Source of the DNA: Patellaria atrata CBS 101060
Lineage: Eukaryota > Ascomycota > Dothideomycetes > Patellariales > Patellariaceae
Assembly: GCA_010093705.1 (NCBI GenBank)
Contig: MU006090.1
Location: 438,056-502,055 of the forward strand
Direction: 5' to 3'
DNA: 64,000 nt
Position numbers and translations under genes: made by a program. The notes under the pieces were generated by a model that did no database searches, had not been told where the DNA came from, and saw only the letters and a list, made by a program, of their open reading frames with translations. Below are positions 45,518-56,702 of this stretch, in pieces. Each line of letters opens with the position of its first letter. Within the stretch, counting starts at the first letter, position 1.

Positions 45518-46663
45518 ATGAGGACCGAGTATCAAAGATCTGGAGACAAAGGGAACATCATTCTCTTCACTGGCGCACCCAGTTCTCAGGACCTGGATTG
45601 GAGCAAGGATAAGCTACTCAACCACATCATACCATCACTAGAGAAGTACATTGGCAGCAAAGAAAATGAGCTACTTCAAACCGTCTCATCCAGTAATGGC
45701 CAGGCGAACTCTTCTCTCACCTCTTCCTTCGAGCGAAGTCCCAAATGGCGCTCCATGTATATCCACCCTAAACGTCTCCTAACCGAGCTCTCCCAATTCA
45801 GCAGCACAACCAGTACCAAACCTTCCATACCCTCGAGCAACACCAGTTTCCAAAACCTCGCAAAGCGGCTCAAACACTACGACAATGGATCTTACCCTTC
45901 AGACACAGATACCAGTTCCCCACCCCTCTCCTCCCCAGACTCCCCAGAGCCCGATTCCACCTACCTCGAAGCCTCCTTCCTCCTCCACGAGAGTAGCGTC
46001 TCCCCCACCGCGCTAGAAGAACCCGAACACTCCCTCCTAGACGACACAACCTTCCTCTCCACACACCCACCCTCACCATCCCAACCCCTCCCCTTGCCCC
46101 AAATCACAGACCTCGCTCACCTCCCTTCCCCCCAAACCCTCAAACCCAACTCCCACCCCCTCTACCGCAGACCCTACAACCTCCTCACCGCCGTCCTGTC
46201 CATCTCCCCAATTCGCGGTATCACACTCCGCAACGGACGCACGATGGACCTGCAGACGCTCCTTGTGATGGACGATACGAAAGCCCCGTTTAACGTCGCG
46301 TTCTGGCTCTTACCTCCCTCTCTTCCTGGTCCAGCCCATCACGTCCCTAGATCTGTGATAGGGTTTAAAGAGCAGCAGTTGAGAGACGCACTGGAGGAGG
46401 TGAGGAGGGGCGATGTGCTGTTGCTTACGAATGTGGTGTTGACGGTTTGGGAGGGGAGGGTGGAGGGACAGAGTTGGCGGGGGAGGACGGGGATTAGGAT
46501 TTTAGAGGGGCGTGGGAGGGTTGGTGTGGGAGGAAAGGGGAAATTGGAGAGGGTTAGGGAGGCGGTGAGGAGGTATTTGCCTTTTGATGGTGGGTATGGG
46601 GGGAGAAGAGGGAAGAAGGGGAGGGGTTTGCTGGAGGATGACTTGCCGATGGATACGCAGTAA
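45518..46663 (+). CDS. Uncharacterised protein with OB-fold-like C-terminal region
   Basis: A single exon of 381 codons, beginning MRTEYQRSGDKGNIILFTGA. I do not recognise a named family. Residues about 20-50 (ILFTGAPSSQDLDWSKDKLL) look structured. Residues about 60-210 are Ser/Pro-rich and disordered. Residues about 215-345 alternate short strands (LLTAVLSISPIRGITLRNGR, TLLVMDDTKAPFNVAFWLLP, GDVLLLTNVVLTVWEGRV and a final RTGIRILEG) in the order expected of an OB fold. In an OB fold a strand pair carries the biochemical ligand and the LRxGDVVLLxNVxL phrase is common in single-stranded-DNA or RNA binders. The basic C-terminus (Arg/Lys/Gly) would fit nucleic-acid binding. This is inference; the gene could equally be a lineage-specific protein. 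Confidence 0.6.
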   Translation: MRTEYQRSGDKGNIILFTGAPSSQDLDWSKDKLLNHIIPSLEKYIGSKENELLQTVSSSNGQANSSLTSSFERSPKWRSMYIHPKRLLTELSQFSSTTSTKPSIPSSNTSFQNLAKRLKHYDNGSYPSDTDTSSPPLSSPDSPEPDSTYLEASFLLHESSVSPTALEEPEHSLLDDTTFLSTHPPSPSQPLPLPQITDLAHLPSPQTLKPNSHPLYRRPYNLLTAVLSISPIRGITLRNGRTMDLQTLLVMDDTKAPFNVAFWLLPPSLPGPAHHVPRSVIGFKEQQLRDALEEVRRGDVLLLTNVVLTVWEGRVEGQSWRGRTGIRILEGRGRVGVGGKGKLERVREAVRRYLPFDGGYGGRRGKKGRGLLEDDLPMDTQ

Positions 46664-46965
46664 GGGAGTCGAATGGCTTCTGAAAATTAGTGGATCGGAT
46701 GTTCAAGTGAAGGACCTTTGGGTTCGGGATATATACCCTTCAGAGGTTAGTAGCCGTGAGATTCGCAGCGGTGTAGTATGGGATTTTCGGTATCATTCTT
46801 ATACCTGCACGTATTGATTCTGGGTAGTGCCTTATTTATTTCCATTTATTGATGTTAAGATACATGATGCTGGACTTGCATGATCCAGTTAGTCCAATTC
46901 TTCATCTATCATAATCATGACTCATCAGTCCTCTACCGTCACCATTCCCTACTGAGTTGAACAGT
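46664..46965. other. Convergent 3' flanks of the OB-like gene and AHA1
   Basis: About 300 bp between two stop codons on opposite strands. No gene is seen. Confidence 0.5.
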
Positions 46966-48079
46966 CTACAATACTGTTCCAAAACCAAATGTAGTCTTGA
47001 TACTCCTGACATAATACTCTCCCCAGTTCCTCTTCGTTACCTCTTCTTGTCCAACTGGCACGCCCTGCCAGTCGACCCTCATAACGGTAACCGCATCCTG
47101 GTCGTTCTGATCGAACTTGATATCAAGCGTCGAGTAGTGTCCCTGCGGCCATTGTGCGAGTCTCCACTTCTGCACGACTCTCGTCGGTGCCTCGAGCGTG
47201 GTATACTCACCTGAGATGTTACCTCCGAACAGTTCAAACTTTCCACCTTGCTTAGCGCCCTCGAAGAGTTTCGGAGCTGAACGTGTAAAAGCTGCAATGC
47301 GCTGGGGATCGGTGAAGGTCTGGAAGAGCTGTTCAGCGGTCGTGCGAAATTCCTCCTGATCGGTAACGCTAGTGACGTTCACCTTAGGGCCCGTAGAGCT
47401 ACTCTGAGTAGTACCTGATGATGCTGTATTGAATGACTTCGAGATAGAGGTGTTTGAGGCATATTTTGGAGTCGAGAAGCCACTGGATGGGTTGGAGCCG
47501 GGTGCGTGCTGAATGTCCTTTCCATGCTCGGCGATGAGGGCAGGCGCCAAAGTCTTCAGCTGAGCACGGACTTGTGGCACGATCTTCGAGCGAACGAGTT
47601 CTTTGACGGGTTGTTTAGCTGCAGCGTCCGAGTACACATCTATGTCAAACTATAGAAGATAATGTCAGTTTGCCGACTCCCGGGAGCGGACGGGTGGTGC
47701 GCAACTAAGGGAACATACAACGTACTCGTCTTCCTCCGTGTCGTGAGCGACCTCTGGAATTGTGATCGTGCCACTAACTTCCTCGCCCTCCTTGTTCTTG
47801 CCTAACGCGAAATTAGAATGAGAATTGATGCGATGCCGAGTTACAGTATGACTTACCAACATATTCTAGCTGGACCTTAACGTCAAAGAGCGTGATAACT
47901 TTGCCCTTCCTCTGGCTCACGTCTACATCACCATCCATACTAAGAACTTTCTCGACCTTTGCTGACACATCCCCGTCCTCGGCTGAGATTTTGGTGAGGT
48001 TCAATTCGAGATACTCCTTAGCCCAAGGAGCAACATCCTTGTTGACCCAGTGCCAATTGTTAGGATTATGCAAAACCAT
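46966..48079 (-). CDS. AHA1: Aha1, activator of Hsp90 ATPase
   Basis: Exons 48079-47857, 47801-47719 and 47649-46966 (introns of 55 and 69 nt) join to 329 residues, the normal Aha1 length. The N-terminal domain opens MVLHNPNNWHWVNKDVAPWA, containing the conserved NxNNWHW that contacts the Hsp90 middle domain. The N-domain ends near VRAQLKTLAPALIAEHGKDI. A Ser/Thr-rich linker (about 165-205) leads to the C-terminal START-like AHSA1 domain (FQTFTDPQRIAAFTRSAP, GGKFELFGGNISGEY and WPQGHYSTLDIKFDQ). Aha1 stimulates Hsp90 ATP hydrolysis in the cytosol. The start at 48079 gives the family-typical N-terminus; an upstream in-frame ATG at 48106 would add nine unconserved residues. It appears whole. 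Confidence 0.95.
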
Positions 48080-51030
48080 CTTGCAAAACCGCCCTCGAAA
48101 AAGCACGTATGTGAAAGGGTTATGTTCGGTGATTGCCTGGGGGTCACTATTTCGACAACTGGGTCAGAATTAACTGTATGTACGTACGTAACTAAGAGAG
48201 TAGCATTGATTGAGTAGAATCAGAGTAGACGGACTATTGTCCTTGCAAGCTAATCCTCATTAAAGAGTACAAGTCTTCAGACTGGTGCCAGCTGTGATCT
48301 CATCATGCGAGTCCATATGGGTAGATGCAGAACGGAAGGGAGAACCTACCTTGGTAACTAAGCTCAAATCACTGTCGTCGAGGATTAATCTTCTGCTGGA
48401 TCTGGGAGAGGCAGAGCGAAATAAGAACCCGCCTTGAAGTTGAGCGGTTTTGAACGGATTAGAAACTGATGGAAGCAGAGAATCGGAGCCTGTGACCGAA
48501 GAATTATTCTCTCGGAGCTTCAGCTCGCCAAGATGTTCGCTCCAAACCCCCCATGGCCCTCTAAACTCGGCTTTCCACCTCCACTATGACAACTCTTTTT
48601 CTATTACCGGATAGTGCCTGTTCCTAAACTCCATCATGGGTTTGTGCAATGCAGGCCTCGAGGACGGACTGTGTGTCTCGAACCGAGAAGTCTTACCGTT
48701 TCTTCCCTTGCTAAAGCGCAGTAACCCCGAACTCAACCAGCCCACAGTCCCAAGCCACCAGTGAAGAGGGATAGATGGAATACCTAGGATGAGCTTCAAA
48801 GCGAGCACGTAGGAATGTGTGGTAAAGGAATAATGGTATGATGGAGGCTCTACAACTATCTGGAGTAATTGAATACCAAACATCCAACGGGGCATCACTT
48901 GAAAGCATCACAACCCTTCAAGTGTCTCCACTTGACGATATAGGCCCGATACCGATACCTAATAGAGCAGCTCATGCGCCTGTATAGCAATACGGGCGCT
49001 GGAGATCCATTAGGCACTCATCTCCCATGTCCTTTAGGCAATTCCGCCTATGTTGTAAGTCTATCAAATTACGGAACCATCCTCTTCTCCTGATATGGAC
49101 TGCAGAAATGAAATACCATGGGAACCAATAACCGCATTGATCGGACATCATTGCGTTAATTTAACATATAGCATAGTAAAGAAATAATCTGTCCTCAAAG
49201 AAGAGGGTGCTTCGAGTGATCGATGAGTCTCGAATATAGATCGGACGAACACCTGTAACGCCGGACTCCATACCATCCACAGCGTCTTACTAGTCTCCGT
49301 CTACTATTATCTGCAGTATTGAGAGTTGGACAGAACTAGTAGCGTAAATTCAGTCTTACGTCCCCATGTCCCCACGGGCTGGTGGAGCATATTCCACACC
49401 ATTTATAGTAATCCCTCAGTCTCACCGGAGTGTCAATCTTTATCTCTTATGATTCCATACGCTATGCACTAGTGATTTTTAGAAGGACAAGACTAGTGTA
49501 GAAATAACAATGAAATGGGGTTGCTTGTAGAGTACGTGTAGTGAAGTAGTCTTTGGAGCTTTTGGGTGTTTTATCATCTAATCCCTATCTCTCTATCTCA
49601 TATGCTCCGCTGCTACACATTGTGATTATGCTCCTTAATCTTTTAGTTCTCCTTGCTCTTTGACTACCCGATATAGTCAATCAGTCTTCTGTTCTCAGTT
49701 CGTTTTCCCAGTCTTTCCAAGTCCCTCTCTCCTTCAGGGGCTTATCATTTGTTTCTCCTGACTCAATAGCTTTTGTGGTTTCCGATTCTCTTTCTCATTT
49801 ATCGTCTTGCTTTGGACTACGTCACTCTAATAGTGCACTTTTCCGTTATAATCCGCCAATAATTTGGCCAAGCAGCCCTTAAGATTCCTAGCTATTGCAT
49901 GTTTGCTTCTCTTATCCCCCATCTGTCCCTCAGTCCTCCAGAGCATACTGAGTGTGGTAGGAATGAAATATCAGCCCTGGGTCTTTACTATGTCCATGCA
50001 AATGGTTTCCTACGCTCTATTATCATTGAGAACAGTATCATGGCACAGGGATCCGGATTTTAATCCTATTATCATTACTCGTCCCGCTTCTGCACCTATG
50101 TCTGTAAGCTCTTTCTATTTTTTATGGACCTGGTGTATCGTCCCTCCTTATTTTGGGTCTGGTACGCAGTCTTGTAGCCCCGATGTACGTATTCGAACGG
50201 TTGTCTCTCTTCATGTTCCAGTTTCCTTCCGATCCCTTGTCAACTAGATGTTCCGTACCAGATAAGGGCTGAAAGCAGACGACGATCCAATCCTTCTAGC
50301 CTTAAAAAGCGACGTTGGCATCGGTTAAGGGTAGAAAGGGAACATATATCTCGTATAATCGAAAGCTAATACCGGATCCAATTTTGCTCGTTCTGTTATG
50401 TATACCAGTCCGCAGCTAGTTCAGTTAGGCAGGAAATTAATCTCTTATAGCCGTATGGTCTGTACTCGTCTTTTTCAGTTCCCTCTTCTGTGTTATCAAT
50501 ACCCACGTCTGAGCTCAGTTCGTTATTCTTTGGTTTTGGCTCCAAGGAAGGTAAAACACCATAGAGTCGATATGAAGTTTCAATCCGATTTAACAAATAT
50601 GTGAGCAATCACATTTTCAACCCGGGTCTAGAAAACTAGGTATTATAAAGAGTTGTGATTGTATGATGAGGTCTATCTGTTTGGCTCGGGGGTTTGGGTT
50701 GTTTCTGATCTACCACCTCACTTCAAATTTTCTACACGCACACTCACCTCTACATAACATAAATTACATCCAGTTACGTAACTTAAACGTATGTAAATGA
50801 TTTCATTTCTGCATCTCCCCTTACTCGCAATTTGTCAATCTCTCCGACAATCACACGTTCACCTTCTGGTTTACTTCTTGGCCAGAGTGCTCCTCGGCCT
50901 GCAGCCAGGCGACGGAGATTGCATTCTTTTCAACTCACCAATTGACTGCCTCATATCCACCGTTCCTTCCCTGATTGCAGATTGCAGACAAATGTAATCG
51001 ACAAGCTGACTATGTCATGATTCTCCTAGT
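48080..51030. other. 2.9-kb region without recognisable genes
   Basis: Contains the AHA1 promoter at its left end. Open frames are short (for example 49864-50247 plus, 128 codons with a hydrophobic start, and 48584-48898 minus) and match no family I know; none has a convincing intron chain. T-rich, low-complexity stretches occur at about 49560-49860. It may include degraded accessory sequence next to the damaged SET/TPR gene. Confidence 0.5.
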
Positions 51031-53422
51031 ATGTCGTCTGGAACAGGCATTGAGAGCTCAGTTCGTCTCCAGCCATCAATAGCATTAACTGCCACCGATG
51101 ACCCCGGCCTTACAGACCATACCGTCCGACGAATTATTGTCCAACACAACGAACTACAAGTAAAGACGGTACGTTGTCGAGGTCAGAAGCCTACCCTAAA
51201 GCCAACAAAGGAGCTTGTCAACGAACACCTCTTGTACCTAAGACAAGCCGATTCCAATACTAGCGTAATGAACGAAGTGAATCTTTTGGAAGCAGCGTAT
51301 TCAGCTTCAATTAAACGCTTAAATACATTAGCGAAGCTCTCCATCAGCGACCTCAAGATCGGGAGCCATCATACAGGAGGCGTTCTTATCGGAAAGAACC
51401 TCGTAGATGCTTCAAATGGTGCAACGAGACGAACAATTATTCAAGATAGCTGTGGAGATGCTATTAGGCTGCATCTTTGCAATTATGGTCCTAAGGGGCC
51501 TCACGACCCGAGACTGATCCTGAAGGACACCATAATCGCCATAAAGGACCCGTATTACATATTCATCACTAAAGACAAAGCTGCTGTAAAAGTAGATCAC
51601 CCGTCCAATCTTATAGTTCTTCCTGCATTTGGTCATCATGTTCCTTCTATATGGAAAAAGGACCTCTCTGCGGATCCTACGGAGATGAATGCCATCGCGG
51701 ATTCTTTCGACAATGAAGTACCTAAAGATTCTCGCACTATAGGCCGTCTCTATGACTTGTTTGATTGGTAAATGGACTGGATCTCCCAGTTTCTTAACCT
51801 ACATGTGCTAGCATAACTCAATAGGTGTAAGGCACGACTACTAAATAAGTTATCGTCGTATACGAGAAAATACAGATTCTACGTACGCTCGCAGAGTACT
51901 ACCTGTATTCCAACCGATTTGAAGACTCCTTGCGGGAAACCAGCATTATGTTTGAAGAAATGAAGAAACTGCCTAAAGCTAACGTATCACACAAACCAGA
52001 CCCTCACCTGCAAGCCCACATCGCCGCATATAGAGCTAGACAGTACGAGCAATGCTTAAGATATATGAACGCGTCTCTATAGGAAATAGAAGGCGCGAAT
52101 GACAAGAAGATGAACGAGTTGAGGGTTGAATTACTACAAAACCTTATGCTTGTAGAAGAACGGAGGAATGAGACTCGTGGTAAATTCAACTTCTACCGCC
52201 ATTTTCTTACGATAAAGAAGAATGGAAGGGTTCATTTCGCCGATTATTTCGAAGCTGTCGGGGCTAAAATGACAGTAACCCCTTGCGAAACTCTTCTTTT
52301 CAGTAAGAGACCATATAATGCAGGCGAGCGGATTCTGGTAGACGGTGCTGGCAAGACATGTACAACGTATAATTCTAATGGAGCTTCTACAATTGAAGGT
52401 CCGCGCGCCTTGCTATATATTCAAATAGCGCGCGAGTTATCTCGCACTCCATCCTTGGCAACAGATTACTTCAAACTGTACAACAGAGGTATTACCAGGG
52501 CACACGGCGTTGGAAGTATTGTGGATGGAACCCCGGTCACTGATATGTAAGCATTTTCTTCTATAACATATTCGCGTTGATTACTAACTGTGATGTAGCT
52601 TCTTAGTCCAGACCATTGCGGAGCACAACAGCCATTTCTTCCCCGAACGGGCTCTGCTCTTCAACGAGATTAATACTCCCGGAACGAGCACCTCCGCCGG
52701 ACTATGGATAAAAGCATCATATATCGACCATTCTTGTGTTTCTAATTGCTCCCGCAGCTTTCTTAGCGACATGCTCATTGTCCGTACCGTGAAGCCTATT
52801 GCCATAAACGAGGCGATGACGTTTTCGTATATCAATCCCCTTCAAAGCTACCAAGGCCGTCACCGAGATCTCCGACAATGGAATATCTCTTGTACGTGTA
52901 GACTATGTAAGTACGAGGGGTCCCTTCCATCAGCAGTTCTAGATCGTCTTGAAGCCCTCGCGGGAGAACTAGAGGATCTCATGAACCGAACACCCAACGT
53001 ACGAGTAGGAGACCAGACCATAAAGAAGGTGAAATCATGTCTCCAGAAACTTCAAAGCGCATACGATCCTGACCTAGGTCTCCCTTGTCCCATAGCCGTC
53101 AAGGGGCCTCTGGCTCACCAGAAAGCTCTGGGACCAGGATGAACTTGTGGGCGCGATGACGGCCGCTGTAGCGACGGCTGACTGTTGCGGGTTAGGATTC
53201 TATGGAGTCAATGGGAAGGGGTCCGGGATTGCGGGTGAGCATATGATTGTTCTCCCTGGGCTCCTAATTGCGCTAAGATATGCCTGTATGGCATTCGAAT
53301 TTTTCGGGATGGACAAGGTGTTGATGCGTGTGCGACCCTTAATCCCTCCTCTCTTCGAGGCTGTACGCGGCTATCCAATTCAAGACGATACGCGGGCCTA
53401 CTGGGAGGGCAGGGTGGCGTAG
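51031..53422 (+). pseudogene. SET/TPR-domain (SMYD-like) protein gene, apparently decaying
   Basis: Fragments in order: an N-terminal region at 51031-51767, TPR-like helices from about 51825, the SET domain (spliced by a 52-nt intron at 52547-52598) and a C-terminal helical part to 53422. SET hallmarks are AGLWIKASYIDHSCVSNCSR, TVKPIAINEAMTFSYIN and the zinc cysteines CTCRLC. Relatives are lysine methyltransferases of the fungal TPR-SET group. Three problems break a single reading frame. The frame changes between the exon ending at 51767 and the segment beginning ILRTLAEYYL at 51876. There is an in-frame TAG at 52080-52082 inside a TPR helix. The frame also changes near 53120-53136 (KLWDQDELVG follows in another frame). 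No intron with acceptable sites repairs these. The alternative is sequencing error; three separate faults make decay more likely. Confidence 0.68.
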
Positions 53423-55049
53423 GTAGGTGAGTAGAATGATTGGATGGGGAGGGCTGGTGGTATCATATGAGGTGTATCAAGGCAATCGCTCCGAAAAGTT
53501 ATACTTCGACTTCATGTCGGAAAAGGTCTTCATAATGAATAGTTATAGGCTATTATGCCTATAGTAGCGTGTAATCAGACGAATTCTCCACTCAAATGCA
53601 CTCCTCAACAGCGTCTTATTTGTGATCTCACGTATGCCCATACTTGGATTCCTGAGTTTTGGGTAATGGAACCAAATCCATCGGGCAACTTCATGGTGGT
53701 TTATCGTACTGATCTTGCTGATACTCTAGCCGTATGGGCCTTTCCAAATCAAACGATTAATACAGACAATTCATGTCTGTACTACTCCTACAGCCTAGTA
53801 TTTTCTGCTCCCCAAGGGGGAAGCGTCTGAGGGTGTCATAGACTACTAGGAATATCATTCATCCCTCACTAGATTTATTATCTTTTGCGACTATTGTAAA
53901 TAACCGTATTTACTTTGCGCCTGGGTTTCGTTTTCGCTATATCATGATACATATTCTTCGATCACTGTAAGGTATGCTTTCTGCACGCAGTATGGTGTAA
54001 TCATCCCATCTGATTCTTGAGGAAAATTTCTGGACTTTACAGTTAACTCGGAGTTATAGTCACTCTTATTAGCGTACAGTAAGATATCAACGTCGTACTA
54101 AGAGAAAGGTGTACATATTGCGTTGCAGAGATATTAAGGTTTGAATACTAGTCTCATTCAGTCAGGTGGATTCCGAATGGTAAGCGAGCTCACGTGCAGT
54201 TTCTGTTAGCGCTAATTTCTCCTTGTTTCTCACCCAAATCTGCAACCCTCACAACCTACCTTCTACTCTGAGTATCGAAGAGTGTGGTAGAATGCTACTC
54301 CTAGGTGCACCTCCGAGCTAAAGACTCCCGTTACTTATGCAGTGCTGGCTGTATACTCCAGTGCCCTGGACTTTCTCCCAGGAACAGAAGGGACACAAAC
54401 TTGAAGAAGTCATTCTCCCCTTGCCCAAAAGCCAGACCACTCAGGCGTCCAGTCTGTAAACTTTTTTTATCAGAACACTTCTCTCGATTCGGTTTGCGGG
54501 TAGATGGTTCGCTCTTATCTACCGATGAGAACGATATAATGTGTATAGTAGTACATGGTACAGGCGATCAATACCTATTTGCGAGTCGGATGGTATCTGC
54601 ACTGCTCGTGGCTTTATGCTAGGTGGGCCGTGCGCGGTTAATATACACAAAGAGGCAACGTATCTGGAATGCGGAGTTAATCTAAACTCATGCCTAGCAA
54701 AGAGATCGCAAGCAGTCTTCAATCAATCTGAGTCTACATATAGCAGATTTTCCGTATCATCACTTTAGGTTACACCTCTCTGGGCTCAACTGACGCAACC
54801 CCCCTTCAGAGTGGCATGTAGGACCGTGGCTCCAGTTCATAATGCCTATTATGACTGTCACTCCAATATAGCCCCGCCAACCTCTCACTTTTTAGTCTTG
54901 ATGGTTTTCCTCTTGTAGATGTATTTTCTTTCTTTTCAATTTGGCCCTAATTTTCTTTCAGTATCGCAGTTCTCTGAGTTTAGGGACCCAATGCGACAGT
55001 TTCTTCTCCTTTCCAGGACCGTGTGGAGGTAGTATAGATACTATCTCCA
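53423..55049. other. 1.6-kb region without recognisable genes
   Basis: A 91-codon open frame at 53555-53830 (starting MPIVACNQTN) has no known match and no signal peptide. Otherwise it shows only the promoter region of the next gene, with a pyrimidine-rich stretch near 54880-55020. Confidence 0.45.
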
Positions 55050-56702
55050 ATGAATCATATGGGTAAAATATGTGGTGCTCTTCGTTTCAGCGCTCTTTGG
55101 GCCATCGTCGGAAGTTTGTAACTTGTGGTTGCTCTGTGTTGCAATACCTGCTAACCTTCATCAAGCTCTTAATGCGAAAGCGAGTCCTTTGGACGGCGTT
55201 TCTTGGAATTCAACAAACGTAGCGTCTTCTTCCGTGGTCTCCGAATCTAACGACCGAGATATCATGTCCATCTTTGATTTTGAATCTGCTAGCGCGGAAG
55301 CAACACAGCTAATGTCTATCTTCGGTTTCGATTCTGAACCATCCGCCAGCGTAGAAGCGACACAGACCATGTCTATCTTTGAGCTGCATTCTGGACTATC
55401 GGCTAGTACTCAAGTTACGACCGCTTTCACTTCTACTATCCTTTTACATGAGACAGCCTCCCTACAAGTTGGCTCAGTTCCAGGATTGGATACTAGCTCA
55501 GATGCAGTACTAGCGGACATAACTTCATTCATCCCCTCTTCGGTGCAAGATACAGGTAGAGCTGTGCATCATCCACGATATGGGCGTTTGCTGACTCTAA
55601 TGCCATAGTGTCAAGCGCTTCTCCAAAAGCTGTATCGTCCCCAAATCCTTCTCTATTGACGCCCGAATCAGAAGGCGCAAGTGGAACACTCAGCGTATCG
55701 TATATCAGCAGCAGTATCGATTCGGCTACCATCGGTGCCATTCTAGCGCAATCATTACTACCTGCGGAGCTTGTAGAATCGTCTATTCTCGAACCGACCG
55801 CCCCAGTTTTCAGTTTGATACCCACAGTTAATGAAATACTAGCACCTATCGCCACCAGTTTATCTTTCTCACAATACTCGTTAGAGGAGATGGAAGCACC
55901 GACCACCACAGATGCTATCGAACTTGCTGTAACATCCGTAACACAAGACATACAATCAGCTGTAATTACCCCCGCGGCTGAATTACCAATCCCTCAACCC
56001 TCATCCGGTGTAACTGTAGACTTAAGTCGTTTCTTACTACCGGGCGATACTTTTTCTATATTCTCTCAAACAATCGACGTTGGAGAAGTTTCTTTCACTC
56101 TCGAGGAATCCACGATACCCTTGGTGGAAGATGCCCCGCTAGAAATCGCTGCCGAATCTTCCGACAGTTCTTCATCAACATTGACTGGTAACCTCGCATC
56201 TGTCCTCCCCGACGGTTCAGCAATAGTAATTACCGACGAGTCTACAAACACACCTGTCACGATCAAGGGCGCCCTGGTCCGAACCGCCGGTCATAGGACC
56301 AACGCCGATCGGACCTTAGTGACTCTGAATGGCACACCCCTACCGCTAGCTATTGGTGACGAAGCAACAGTGGTAGTTTGGGCATCTGATGGCTCGTTCT
56401 CCACCGCAGTAGGAGAAGTGATTGCGTTTGTAAGCGGCGGAGGTGCGGTTGTCGTTGCGAGTGAGGATGGTACACCAGCAACCACGACCGGTTTAGTTAT
56501 TGGTGTCCCTACTTCGACAGCTTCACCAGAACCTGGAGTGGTGACTCCTACGGCGGCGATCACTTTGACGCCATCGAGTGAAATACCAGTTGCTCCGTAC
56601 CCTACAGTGCAAATGGGGGTTGGCAGTCGCATTGTTTTGCCGTTGAATCACGGGTTAGTAGCACTTGTTGGGTTTTGGATGGGGCTTCTAGTGATGGTGT
56701 GA
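55050..56702 (+). CDS. Ser/Thr-rich secreted protein with probable GPI anchor
   Basis: Three exons (55050-55113, 55166-55555, 55609-56702) join to about 515 residues. The introns are 52 and 53 nt; the first has GTTTGT, a perfect CTAAC branch and AAG. A second in-frame ATG lies at 55059. The N-terminus KICGALRFSALWAIVG is hydrophobic like a signal peptide. The C-terminus ends HGLVALVGFWMGLLVMV after a short hydrophilic stretch, as in GPI-attachment signals. Between lie Ser/Thr/Ala/Val-rich segments likely to be O-glycosylated, three copies of an MSIF-type repeat near residues 90-145, and beta-rich C-terminal blocks (DGSAIVITDESTNTPVTIKG, GDEATVVVWASDGSFSTAVG). I do not recognise a named family; a cell-wall or surface role is inferred from composition and the end signals. 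Confidence 0.72.
55262..55425 (+). repeat. Three-copy MSIF...SASxEATQ protein repeat
   Basis: Within the surface-protein gene, three copies of roughly 16-19 codons begin MSIFDFES, MSIFGFDS and MSIFELHS, each followed by a Ser-Ala-rich end (SAEATQ, SASVEATQ, SASTQVTT). The DNA copies are visibly related (ATGTCCATC/ATGTCTATC TTT). Tandem repeats like these often differ in number between strains. Confidence 0.75.

Noticed and set aside
49864-50247. 128-codon plus-strand frame with a hydrophobic N-terminus like a secreted protein
   Set aside because: The frame opens without a good ATG context (GGCCAAGC), and the remainder lacks coding character or cysteine pattern; no support.
48080-51030. Possible decayed mobile element next to the damaged SET/TPR gene
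   Set aside because: No terminal repeats, target-site duplication or transposase or polymerase motif could be recognised.
52042-52082. Possible 41-nt intron (GTACGAG...TATAG) that would remove the TAG in the SET/TPR gene
   Set aside because: It is too short, has no clear branch point, and joining the flanks introduces another stop in frame.
53100-53140. Possible 40-nt intron (GTCAAG...ACCAG) explaining the last frame change in the SET/TPR gene
   Set aside because: It would restore the frame, but the donor is poor and the length is below every other intron in the window; kept only as a weak alternative to a frameshift.
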